Below are positions 14,558 through 20,654 of a DNA stretch of 20,654 nt, in pieces. The stretch is from Bacillota bacterium. Lineage in GTDB: Bacteria; Bacillota; Sulfobacillia; Symbiobacteriales; Symbiobacteriaceae. The stretch spans positions 1-20,654 of the forward strand of contig JAQBPS010000220.1 of the NCBI GenBank assembly GCA_028287415.1, in the 5' to 3' direction. Numbering within the stretch: position 1 is the stretch's first letter; every line of letters begins with the position of its first letter. The notes under the pieces are model-generated. The model saw only the letters and a program-made list of their open reading frames with translations, ran no database searches and had not been told where the DNA came from. Both the position numbers and the translations under genes were made by a program.

Positions 14558-16450
14558 TTACTCCGGCATTTCTTCAACTTCGGCATCGAATTCCATGTCG
14601 CCAATGGTGATGCGGAAGGTACGCACGCCTTGCGGGTTGGCGGGTGCTGGGGGCGGCGTCGGCGTCGGCGTCGGCGTGGCGGCAAGCAGTGGCTGAGGAC
14701 CCGCAGCGGTGTGGCCGCGCAGGCCCGCCGGCATGCGCTGCTCGGGGCCCCCGGCGATGTCCCGCTCGAGCAGCCGGCGGATGTGCGCCAGGCGGCGCCG
14801 TTCCGCCCTGGTGATCGCGTGGGCCTCGGCCAGGTCGACCTCGGCGAACCGGAGCTTGTCCCCGGGGCGCAGCTGGGCCGCCATGGCCAGGTCAGGGTAG
14901 ACGGCGGTGGCGATCTTGGTGTAGCCGCCAGTGGTCTGGCGATTCGCCATCAGCAAGATCGGCTGACCGTTCGCCGGTACCTGGATACTGCCGGCCGCGA
15001 TGGGCTCGGACAGGATGTCTGCACGCCCGGCATGGGCGATCTGCGGCCCCTGAAGGCGGAGACCCTGCCGATCGGAGTGGGGGCTGACCGCATACTCCCC
15101 GCCGAGGAAGGCGGCAAACCCCTCAGCACTGAATGCGTCAGCCTGAGGGCCGCGCACGACCCGGAGGGTGATCTGCCCGGTGTACTCGGGGACATGCTCC
15201 GCTGGCAGCGCCCGGCCAGCGATGTCCGCCGGGGAGTGGAGGGGGAGGCCGACGGGGAGCCAGTCGCCGCCCTTGAGCGGGCCGCCCACGGGGCCCAGCT
15301 TGCCAAAAAGGTCCTCGGAGAGACTGCCCAGCACCGGCCGAAGATCAAAGCCGCCGGCGACGCACAGGTAGCTGCGGCAGCCTGCCGCCGCTGTACCGAT
15401 GCGCACGCGGTCTCCCGGGCCAGCTAGCAGGGTGTGCCAACCCGCAAGCGGGCGGGCAGGTAGGCCGTCCGCCGGGATTAGCTCGGCGGGAATCGGCGCC
15501 CCCGTGATGCAGAAGGCGACCACCCCTGTAAACTCGATCTCGGGACCGCTCATAGTGATTTCCAGCGCGCTGGTGCGGGCCCGGTTGCCCAGCAGCCAGT
15601 TGCCGACCATGAGTGACCAGAAGTCAGCCGCACCGGCGACGGGGACGCCGTATGCCTGGTAGCCCCGCCGGCCCAGGTCCTGGACAGTGGTGGCCAGCCC
15701 TGGCTGGAGCATGCGCACACCGGCGCGCCCCTCCATGTAGGCCGGTCGGGCAGGCTTTGGGGCCGCATTCGCCTGCTCCAGCTCAGCAAAGCGCTCCGGG
15801 CTGACTGACACAAAGCGCACGGTGTTGCCGGGCTCCAGGAGGGCAGGGCTGTCGCGATGGGGATCAAACAGCCGCAACGGCGTGCGCCCGATCAGCTGCC
15901 AGCCGCCGGGGGAGGGCGCGGGGTAGATGCCGGTCTGCGTGCCACCGATGCCCACGGCGCCCGCCGGCACCCGGATGCGGGGCTCTGCAAGCCTGGGCGT
16001 GTGCAGGCTTGGATCCAGGTCGCCGAGGTAGGGGAAACCGGGGCTGAAGCCCAGGCAGTAGACACGGTACAGGGGCTCCTGGTGGCGGCGGATCACCTCT
16101 TCGGGGGTGAGGCCGGTGTGGTCGGCGACAGTGCCCAGGTCAGGGCCACACTCGCCGCCGTAGCAGACGGGCACCGCCACCGTGTGGCTGTCAGCGGGCT
16201 GAGTGCCCGCATCGGCCAGGGCTTCGCGGGCCATCTCTTCCAGCTGCTCCAGTCGGATGCGCAGCGGGTCGTACTCAATCATCAGGCAATGGGAGGCCGG
16301 GGTGATTTCGACGAGGGCCGGATGGGGCCGCTGTTTAAGTGCACGGGTAAGCCCGTGAATACGCTCGTTGACGGCGGGGGTCGCCTGATCGCTCAGGTAC
16401 AACAGTACCGCGCGGTCGCCGCAGGGCACGAGCCGCAGGTTGTCGGTCAA
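14558..16450 (-). CDS. pxpB-pxpC: Fused PxpB-PxpC (KipI-KipA) 5-oxoprolinase-type protein
   Basis: A 630-residue fusion. Residues about 1-225 are KipI/PxpB-like (PCGDRAVLLYLSD; YCLGFSPGFPYLGDLDP at 131-147; VPAGAVGIGGTQTGIYPAPSPGGW at 161-184, cited for position). Residues about 245-545 are KipA/PxpC-like (LQPGLATTVQDLGRRGYQAYG; SPHSDRQGLRL; ANRQTTGGYTKIA), a tandem cyclophilin-like fold. Known PxpB and PxpC work with PxpA in ATP-dependent opening of 5-oxoproline; B. subtilis KipI/KipA also modulate the KinA kinase. PxpA is not in the window. TTG 16450 has AGGAG 8 nt upstream; GTG 16459 abuts it. After a Thr-Pro-rich linker (about 590-606) an unusual tail TFRITIGDMEFDAEVEE ends the protein. 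The exact substrate is uncertain. Confidence 0.9.
   Translation of the reverse strand: MTDNLRLVPCGDRAVLLYLSDQATPAVNERIHGLTRALKQRPHPALVEITPASHCLMIEYDPLRIRLEQLEEMAREALADAGTQPADSHTVAVPVCYGGECGPDLGTVADHTGLTPEEVIRRHQEPLYRVYCLGFSPGFPYLGDLDPSLHTPRLAEPRIRVPAGAVGIGGTQTGIYPAPSPGGWQLIGRTPLRLFDPHRDSPALLEPGNTVRFVSVSPERFAELEQANAAPKPARPAYMEGRAGVRMLQPGLATTVQDLGRRGYQAYGVPVAGAADFWSLMVGNWLLGNRARTSALEITMSGPEIEFTGVVAFCITGAPIPAELIPADGLPARPLAGWHTLLAGPGDRVRIGTAAAGCRSYLCVAGGFDLRPVLGSLSEDLFGKLGPVGGPLKGGDWLPVGLPLHSPADIAGRALPAEHVPEYTGQITLRVVRGPQADAFSAEGFAAFLGGEYAVSPHSDRQGLRLQGPQIAHAGRADILSEPIAAGSIQVPANGQPILLMANRQTTGGYTKIATAVYPDLAMAAQLRPGDKLRFAEVDLAEAHAITRAERRRLAHIRRLLERDIAGGPEQRMPAGLRGHTAAGPQPLLAATPTPTPTPPPAPANPQGVRTFRITIGDMEFDAEVEEMPE
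14655..14678. repeat. Hexanucleotide repeat coding the Thr-Pro linker
   Basis: Four tandem units of GGCGTC on the + strand (the last is GGCGTG). On the - strand they encode the TPTPTP part of the linker before the C-terminal tail of the PxpBC fusion. The 6-bp unit keeps frame, so copy-number change would only alter linker length. Confidence 0.75.
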
Positions 16451-16565
16451 ACCAATCACTCCTGAATGCGCGACACATTTGCAATGAATTTCGGGTTGCC
16501 GGAAGGCCGTCCCTGCCGCCATGCGGAATTCCTTCCAGGAGTTTTCCCGAGAGGGGTGCCGGCCC

Positions 16566-17480
16566 ATGAAAATCTGTTCGTTCCTACCGACCGCCACCGC
16601 GATGCTGTACACGCTCGGCCTTGAAGACGCCGTCGCCGGCGTGACGCACGAGTGCGAGTTCCCGCCGGAGGCGCGGCAGAAGCCGGTGGTGCTCCGCAGC
16701 ATTTTCGACCCGGGGCAACATTCGAGCGCGGAGATCGATCAGCTGGTGCGGGAGTCGCTGGGGCGTGGCGAGTCGCTTTACCGCCCGGACCTGGCACGGC
16801 TCGCCGAGATCGAACCTGATCTGCTGATCACGCAGGATATCTGTGAGGTTTGTGCGATCCCATATCATCAGGTGCTGGCGGTCAAGGAGGCCCTCGGCGG
16901 GCGCCCCCAGATCCTGCCGCTCAATCCACACTCAGTGGCGGAGATGCTCGCCGACATTCGCCGGGTGGCGGCCGCCGCCGGCGTGGCTGAGCGCGGGGAC
17001 CAGGTGGTGGCCGCCCTTCAAGACCGAGTGACTGCGGTTTCGGCGCGGGCAGCGGGTGCCCCGGCGCCCCGTGTGCTTTGCCTGGAGTGGTTCGAGCCGC
17101 TGTTCAGCGCCGGCCATTGGGTGCCGGAGCTGGTGGAACTGGCGGGCGGCGTCGAGGGGCTGGGGGTGAAGCACGGGGCCTCCACCGTGCTCAGCTGGGC
17201 CGACGTGGTGGCGTACCAGCCGGAGGTGTTGGTGCTCATGCCCTGCGGGTTTAACGTGGCCCGCACTGAACGGGAGATGCCGCTCCTCACCCGGCTGCCC
17301 GGCTGGTCCGAGCTGCCGGCGGTGCGGAGCGGCCGGGTGTGGGGCGTGTGGGGTCACAAGTACTTCAGCGGGGCGGGGCCGTACCTGGTGGATGGGCTCG
17401 AACTGCTGGCCCGGATCATCCACCCCGAGCTCTTCCCGGATGGGGCGCCTGCTCCTGTGGATGCCAAACGATTGGGCTAG
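16566..17480 (+). CDS. BtuF-like binding-fold protein without signal peptide
   Basis: A 304-residue protein of the BtuF/FhuD type (class III periplasmic binding fold, COG0614-like). The N-terminus MKICSFLPTATAMLYTLGLEDAV then GVTHECEFPPEA is the hallmark of cobalamin-type members; EPDLLITQDICEVCAI, VLCLEWFEPLFSAGHWVPEL and LPAVRSGRVWGVWGHKYFS follow. ATG 16566 has AGGGGTG 7 nt upstream. No signal peptide or lipobox precedes the fold, so it is probably cytoplasmic, unlike true BtuF. No BtuC/BtuD-like genes are adjacent. It is divergent from pxpBC; the 115-bp gap shows no convincing promoter. It is convergent with the dehydrogenase gene, overlapping by 4 bp. Ligand unknown; a corrinoid is possible by family. 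Confidence 0.82.
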   Translation: MKICSFLPTATAMLYTLGLEDAVAGVTHECEFPPEARQKPVVLRSIFDPGQHSSAEIDQLVRESLGRGESLYRPDLARLAEIEPDLLITQDICEVCAIPYHQVLAVKEALGGRPQILPLNPHSVAEMLADIRRVAAAAGVAERGDQVVAALQDRVTAVSARAAGAPAPRVLCLEWFEPLFSAGHWVPELVELAGGVEGLGVKHGASTVLSWADVVAYQPEVLVLMPCGFNVARTEREMPLLTRLPGWSELPAVRSGRVWGVWGHKYFSGAGPYLVDGLELLARIIHPELFPDGAPAPVDAKRLG

Positions 17481-18376
17481 CGCAAGTAGGCAAGGCCCTC
17501 GGACAGCGGCGTGAGCCGGATATTCAGGTCCCGCAGCAGCGCACTGTTGTCTACGGGCTCCTCCATCAGCACGAAATCTACCCCGGCGGGGGAGAGGGGC
17601 GGGGTGGGGAGAAGGGTCATCGGTGCGGTTACCAGCTTCATGAACCACGCCGGATGGTGAACGAGTGGCCGCTGCCTGCCCATCGCCTTGAGCATGGTCC
17701 GGATGATCTCATCCATAGTCAGTTCCTGGGGACCGCCAATCTCATACACCTGGCCGGCGGCCTTTTCCATTGCGATGCTGGCGGCGACCGCCTCAGCCAC
17801 GTCATCCACGAAAACCGGCTGGACCCGAGTGCGGCCGTTGCCGATCACGGGAATGAAGGGCAGCAGGCGGGCGAAGGCGGCGAATTTGTTGAGGGTCCGG
17901 TCATCCGGGCCATAGACCCAGGATGGCCGGAAGATCGTGTACGGGATGCCGCTCTCCCGCACCGCCTGTTCCGCCATCAGCTTGCCCTGGAACCAGGGCG
18001 CCGTCTGGCCGGGACGGGTGCCGGCACCGCCAATGTAGATGAACCGCTTCACCCCGGCGGCGCTGGCTGCCGCCACCAGGCTGGTGGTGCCCTCGCCGTC
18101 CACCTTGACGTAGGTGTAGCCCTTGGTCGGCTTCTCCACGGGATGGTTCGGGAACTGGACGGCGGCGACGACCACGTCGATCCCGGCCATGGCGGAGCGG
18201 AGCGAAGCGGGGTCGCTCACGTCGCCGGTTCGGAAAGTGACCCCGGCAGGCACCCGTCCTTTGGCCCGTTCAGGGTGCCGGGACATGACTACTACCTGGT
18301 GGCCCTTTTCCGCCAGCCTGCGCACGATATGCGAGCCGATGAAACCACTGCCGCCCGCCACCAGCACCATTGCCAT
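17477..18376 (-). CDS. Atypical NAD(P)-binding short-chain dehydrogenase/epimerase-like protein
   Basis: A 299-residue Rossmann-fold protein resembling the NDUFA9-like/atypical SDR group. The nucleotide loop is VLVAGGSGFIGSHIVRRL (about 4-21); later blocks are GDVSDPASLRSAM, the GVKRFIYIGGAG strand and FRPSWVYGPDD (149-159). At the usual YxxxK site the sequence reads WFQGK (128-132), so the catalytic Tyr is a Trp, which argues for a cofactor-sensing or structural role rather than classical reduction. ATG 18376 has GGGGGAAG about 5 nt upstream. The stop codon (17479-17477) interlocks with that of the convergent BtuF-like gene. The substrate cannot be told from sequence. Confidence 0.85.
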   Translation of the reverse strand: MAMVLVAGGSGFIGSHIVRRLAEKGHQVVVMSRHPERAKGRVPAGVTFRTGDVSDPASLRSAMAGIDVVVAAVQFPNHPVEKPTKGYTYVKVDGEGTTSLVAAASAAGVKRFIYIGGAGTRPGQTAPWFQGKLMAEQAVRESGIPYTIFRPSWVYGPDDRTLNKFAAFARLLPFIPVIGNGRTRVQPVFVDDVAEAVAASIAMEKAAGQVYEIGGPQELTMDEIIRTMLKAMGRQRPLVHHPAWFMKLVTAPMTLLPTPPLSPAGVDFVLMEEPVDNSALLRDLNIRLTPLSEGLAYLR

Positions 18377-18479
18377 GTCGACTTCCCCCCGGTGTAGCTT
18401 TCTTACCCTTATCGTACAAGAATCGCAGCCGGAGCGACAGGCGCTGCGGAGCGGTTGGCCCGAATCGGACACCGGATGG

Positions 18480-18543
18480 CAATGAAAAGGAAGCCCGCTC
18501 ATGCCGAACCTCTTCGCTACGAAAGAGGGGACTGAGCGGGCTT
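18480..18543 (-). terminator. Nested hairpin terminator of the tup operon
   Basis: The outer stem TGAGCGGGCTT (18533-18543) pairs with AAGCCCGCTCA (18491-18501), 11 bp. Inside it CCTCTTCG (18509-18516) pairs with CGAAAGAGG (18520-18528) with one bulged A. Read on the - strand, the outer stem is followed by TTCCTTTTCATT, a usable T-rich tail, and it lies about 40 nt after the tupC stop. Confidence 0.65.
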
Positions 18544-18584
18544 CGGATTGGGTTATGGTGAAACGCAGGGTCCGCGGCTGATGA

Positions 18585-19352
18585 TCACCCTGCTGCACCT
18601 TTCGTGCGGGACAGGGGGGCGAGGGCGGCGGCCGTCTCGACGGCGATCGCAGCCATGCGCCTGACGATGGGGCTGGCGGGTGCCGCCAGCACGGCCTGCG
18701 GCGTGCCCTCCTGCACCAGTCGACCTTCCTCCAGCACCGCCATGCGGTCCGCCAGATGCGCGACCTCGGTGATATCGTGCGTCACCAGGACGGCAGTCGT
18801 GCCCCCCTGCTTCAGCAGGGGCCGCAGCTCCTTGAGCAGGGCGGTCCGGCTCAGCACATCCAGCGCGGCGAACGGCTCATCCAGCAGGAGCAACCGGGGT
18901 GCCATGGCCAGGGCCCGGGCCAGGCTCACCCGCTGTGCCTCACCCCCCGACAGCTCTCTCGCCTGGCGGTTAGCCAGGTGGCCCACGCCCAGCCGCTCAA
19001 GCCACGCCGCTGCGGTGACCCGAGCGGTCCCCCGCGCAACGCCCCGCAGCCTCAGACCGCTGGCCGCATTCTCAAGCACCGTCATGTCCAGCAATAGCGC
19101 CTGCTGAAGGACCAGAGCCATCTGTCGCCGGAGAGCCAGGGTGTCGGCGGGAAGGTTGGCAGGCGACCCGTCGAATCGGTATGCCTGAAAGGTGGCTGGT
19201 GTCAGCAAGGCCAGCGATTGCAGCAGGCTGCTCTTGCCGGCGCCGTTGGGCCCGACGATGGCCAGCACCTCGCCCATGGCCAGATGAAAGTGGGGCACAT
19301 CCAGGATCAGGCGGCCGCCCCGCTTCAACTGCAGCCCTTCTACGCTGAGCAT
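18585..19352 (-). CDS. tupC: Tungstate-type ABC transporter ATP-binding protein
   Basis: A 255-residue ABC ATPase that powers import through the adjacent permease. Motifs in order: Walker A GPNGAGKS (34-41), Q-loop near Q83-Q84, signature LSGGEAQ (134-140), Walker B RLLLLDEP (153-160), D-loop, and switch His in THDITE (H192). The ATG at 19352 overlaps the tupB stop by one base (TGATG), so translation is coupled; AAGGAGG is about 11 nt upstream inside tupB. No C-terminal TOBE/molybdate-binding domain is seen, which fits TupC better than ModC. A nested hairpin follows. Metal specificity is inferred from TupA and TupB. Confidence 0.9.
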   Translation of the reverse strand: MLSVEGLQLKRGGRLILDVPHFHLAMGEVLAIVGPNGAGKSSLLQSLALLTPATFQAYRFDGSPANLPADTLALRRQMALVLQQALLLDMTVLENAASGLRLRGVARGTARVTAAAWLERLGVGHLANRQARELSGGEAQRVSLARALAMAPRLLLLDEPFAALDVLSRTALLKELRPLLKQGGTTAVLVTHDITEVAHLADRMAVLEEGRLVQEGTPQAVLAAPASPIVRRMAAIAVETAAALAPLSRTKGAAG

Positions 19353-20053
19353 CAGGCAACTCGCCTCCTTTGCTGCTGGAGCAGGGTCAGACCAAAGGTA
19401 ACCGCATAGGCCAGCAGCAGCAGAATCAAGCTCAATGCGATCGCCACGTCAAAGTTGCCCTTGTTGACCTCAAGCACGATGGCGGTCGCGAGCACGCGCG
19501 TGTCGCCCACCACGTTGCCGCCGACCATCATGGAGGCGCCCACCTCGGCGACTACAGCCCCGAACCCGGCCATCACCGCGGCCAGAATCGACAGGCGGGC
19601 CTCCCGGATGAGCAGCCACCAGCCCTGCCAGCGGTTGGCGCCCAGCGCCTGAATCTGCAGGTGCAGTTTCGGATTCAGTTGCATCACTCCCGCCATGGTG
19701 AGGCCAGCCACCTTCGGGGCGGCGATCACACATTGGGCGATGATCATGGCGGCGGGGGTGTACATCGCATGCAAGAAGCCGAACGGCCCGTAGCGCCACA
19801 GGAAGATCGACACCCAGAGGCCCACAACCACCGGGGGCAGCCCCATGCCAGCGTTCACAACGCTGGCCACGAAGCGGCGCCCGGGGAAGTGGGCCAGTCC
19901 GAGCAGGAGCCCAACCGGCACCCCCAGCAGCAGACTGATGAGGGTGGCCGTGCCGGAAATCCGCAGCGTGAGCAAGGTGATCCGCAGCAGTTCCGCATCA
20001 CCTACGATCAACATGCGGCCTGCGTGGCGCACGCCGCTCCAGATCAGGTCCAC
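19352..20053 (-). CDS. tupB: Tungstate-type ABC transporter permease
   Basis: A 233-residue integral membrane protein of the molybdate/tungstate permease family with about five or six helices. The EAA-like coupling motif lies around QIQALGANRWQGWWLLIREA (about 132-151), and VVAEVGASMMVGGNVVGDTRVLATAI beyond residue 165 (cited for position) is characteristic of TupB-like permeases. GTG 20053 is 3 nt after the tupA stop with AAGGGGAA about 7 nt upstream. It overlaps tupC by one base. It forms the channel that receives substrate from TupA. Confidence 0.9.
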   Translation of the reverse strand: MDLIWSGVRHAGRMLIVGDAELLRITLLTLRISGTATLISLLLGVPVGLLLGLAHFPGRRFVASVVNAGMGLPPVVVGLWVSIFLWRYGPFGFLHAMYTPAAMIIAQCVIAAPKVAGLTMAGVMQLNPKLHLQIQALGANRWQGWWLLIREARLSILAAVMAGFGAVVAEVGASMMVGGNVVGDTRVLATAIVLEVNKGNFDVAIALSLILLLLAYAVTFGLTLLQQQRRRVA

Positions 20054-20056
20054 GCG

Positions 20057-20654
20057 TTAGTTCCCCTTCGCACCGTCCGGGAAGAACAGCGCCTGCCCAT
20101 ACTTGTCGGTGCCGAATGAACCAATCAGCTTTTGCGTGTCAGGATTCATCATGAACTTGACGAAGGCCTCGCCGCCAGCGGCGTTTACCTTGGTAAACTT
20201 CGTCGGGCTGACCTGCGCCACATGGTAGATATTTAGCAGGGGGGCATCGCCCTCAAGCACGATCTCCAGGGCGAGGGTCTTCTTCTGGGAGAGGTAGGTG
20301 GCCCGGTCCGTCAGCGTGTAGGCGTTCCGCTCGGAAGCGATGGAGAGGGTCTTGCCCATGCCGGTGCCGGACTGGATGTACCAGGCGCCGGCAGGCTTCA
20401 CAGCGGCCTTGGTCCAGAGATCCAGTTCCATTTTATTCGTGCCTGAGTCGTCACCGCGGGAGACGAACGGCGCCTGCTTGGCCGCGATCTGCTTGAACGC
20501 CGCCAGGGCAGACTTGGTGCCCTTGATACCGGCGGGGTCCGCTGCGGGTCCGACAATCACGAAGTCGTTGTGCATCACCTGGTGGTAGTTGATTGCCACG
20601 CCGCTGTCGACAAGCTTCTGCTCGGATGCGGGGGCATGGACGAGCAGCGCGTCG
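20057..20654 (-). CDS. tupA: Tungstate-binding protein, C-terminal part (5' end outside window)
   Basis: The extracellular solute-binding component of the transporter; about 199 residues are visible and the reading frame continues past the right edge, so signal peptide and N-terminal ligand loop are missing. Family blocks seen are LLVHAPASEQKLVDSG, HNDFVIVGPAADPAGI, FVSRGDDSGTNKMELDLW and YTLTDRATYL, which match TupA-type proteins and differ from ModA. The first gene of a tupA-tupB-tupC operon, with 3 nt to tupB. Tungstate over molybdate is inferred from family resemblance. Tungsten uptake would serve tungsten- or molybdopterin-dependent oxidoreductases, none of which is in the window. Confidence 0.88.
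   Translation of the reverse strand, partial: DALLVHAPASEQKLVDSGVAINYHQVMHNDFVIVGPAADPAGIKGTKSALAAFKQIAAKQAPFVSRGDDSGTNKMELDLWTKAAVKPAGAWYIQSGTGMGKTLSIASERNAYTLTDRATYLSQKKTLALEIVLEGDAPLLNIYHVAQVSPTKFTKVNAAGGEAFVKFMMNPDTQKLIGSFGTDKYGQALFFPDGAKGN

Noticed and set aside
14641..14690. GGCGTC repeats considered as a CRISPR-like or phase-variation tract
   Set aside because: Only four 6-bp units with no spacers; the unit keeps frame, so it cannot switch the gene on or off. It is simply the Thr-Pro linker code.
14303..15427. 374-codon + strand frame
   Set aside because: It overlaps the 80-residue membrane gene and runs antisense through pxpBC; no motif and no ribosome site.
17339..18397. 352-codon + strand frame
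   Set aside because: Antisense to the dehydrogenase gene with its clear Rossmann motif; shadow frame.
19370..20119. 249-codon + strand frame
   Set aside because: Antisense to tupB; His/Gln-rich shadow composition.

Overview
The window is GC-rich bacterial chromosome. It looks like a high-GC Gram-positive (Firmicutes) lineage. The gene order folC - SPOR protein - DUF4321 - maf - radC - mreBCD - PBP2 - minCDE - rodA is typical of Clostridia-like Firmicutes, ribosome binding sites are AGGAGG-like, and GTG and TTG starts are frequent. The combination of high GC and this order would fit Symbiobacterium or a relative. That is inference, because no rRNA or other species marker is present.

Left part (1-13.5 kb, all + strand): the 3' end of valS with its terminator; folC; a membrane-anchored SPOR-domain protein followed by a very strong terminator; then a run behind an extended -10 promoter at about 4037-4065: DUF4321 membrane protein, maf, radC, mreB, mreC, mreD. 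A hairpin separates mreD from the transpeptidase PBP2 (mrdA). A terminator follows mrdA, then minC, minD, minE, another terminator, a TATAAT box and rodA. Together these genes encode most of the lateral wall synthesis machine (MreBCD, PBP2, RodA) and the division-site selection system (MinCDE).

Middle (13.5-14.55 kb): two unrecognised small membrane protein genes transcribed away from each other, separated by an intergenic region with two hairpins and promoter-like boxes, and bounded by strong terminators on both sides.

Right part (14.55-20.65 kb): a fused PxpB-PxpC (KipI-KipA) 5-oxoprolinase-type protein on the - strand with an odd C-terminal tail; a divergent BtuF-like binding protein with no signal peptide; a convergent atypical short-chain dehydrogenase whose stop codon interlocks with that of the binding protein; and a - strand tungstate-type ABC transporter operon (tupA partial, tupB, tupC) ending in a nested hairpin terminator.

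I do not see a whole undescribed defence or mobile system here. The best leads are at the translational level. There is a near-perfect Shine-Dalgarno inside minC at the domain boundary that would make a MinC C-domain-only protein. G-run hairpins sit at the mreC and mreD starts. The PxpBC fusion carries an orphan biotin-carrier-like tail. No tRNA, rRNA, CRISPR array, IS element or prophage gene was found.
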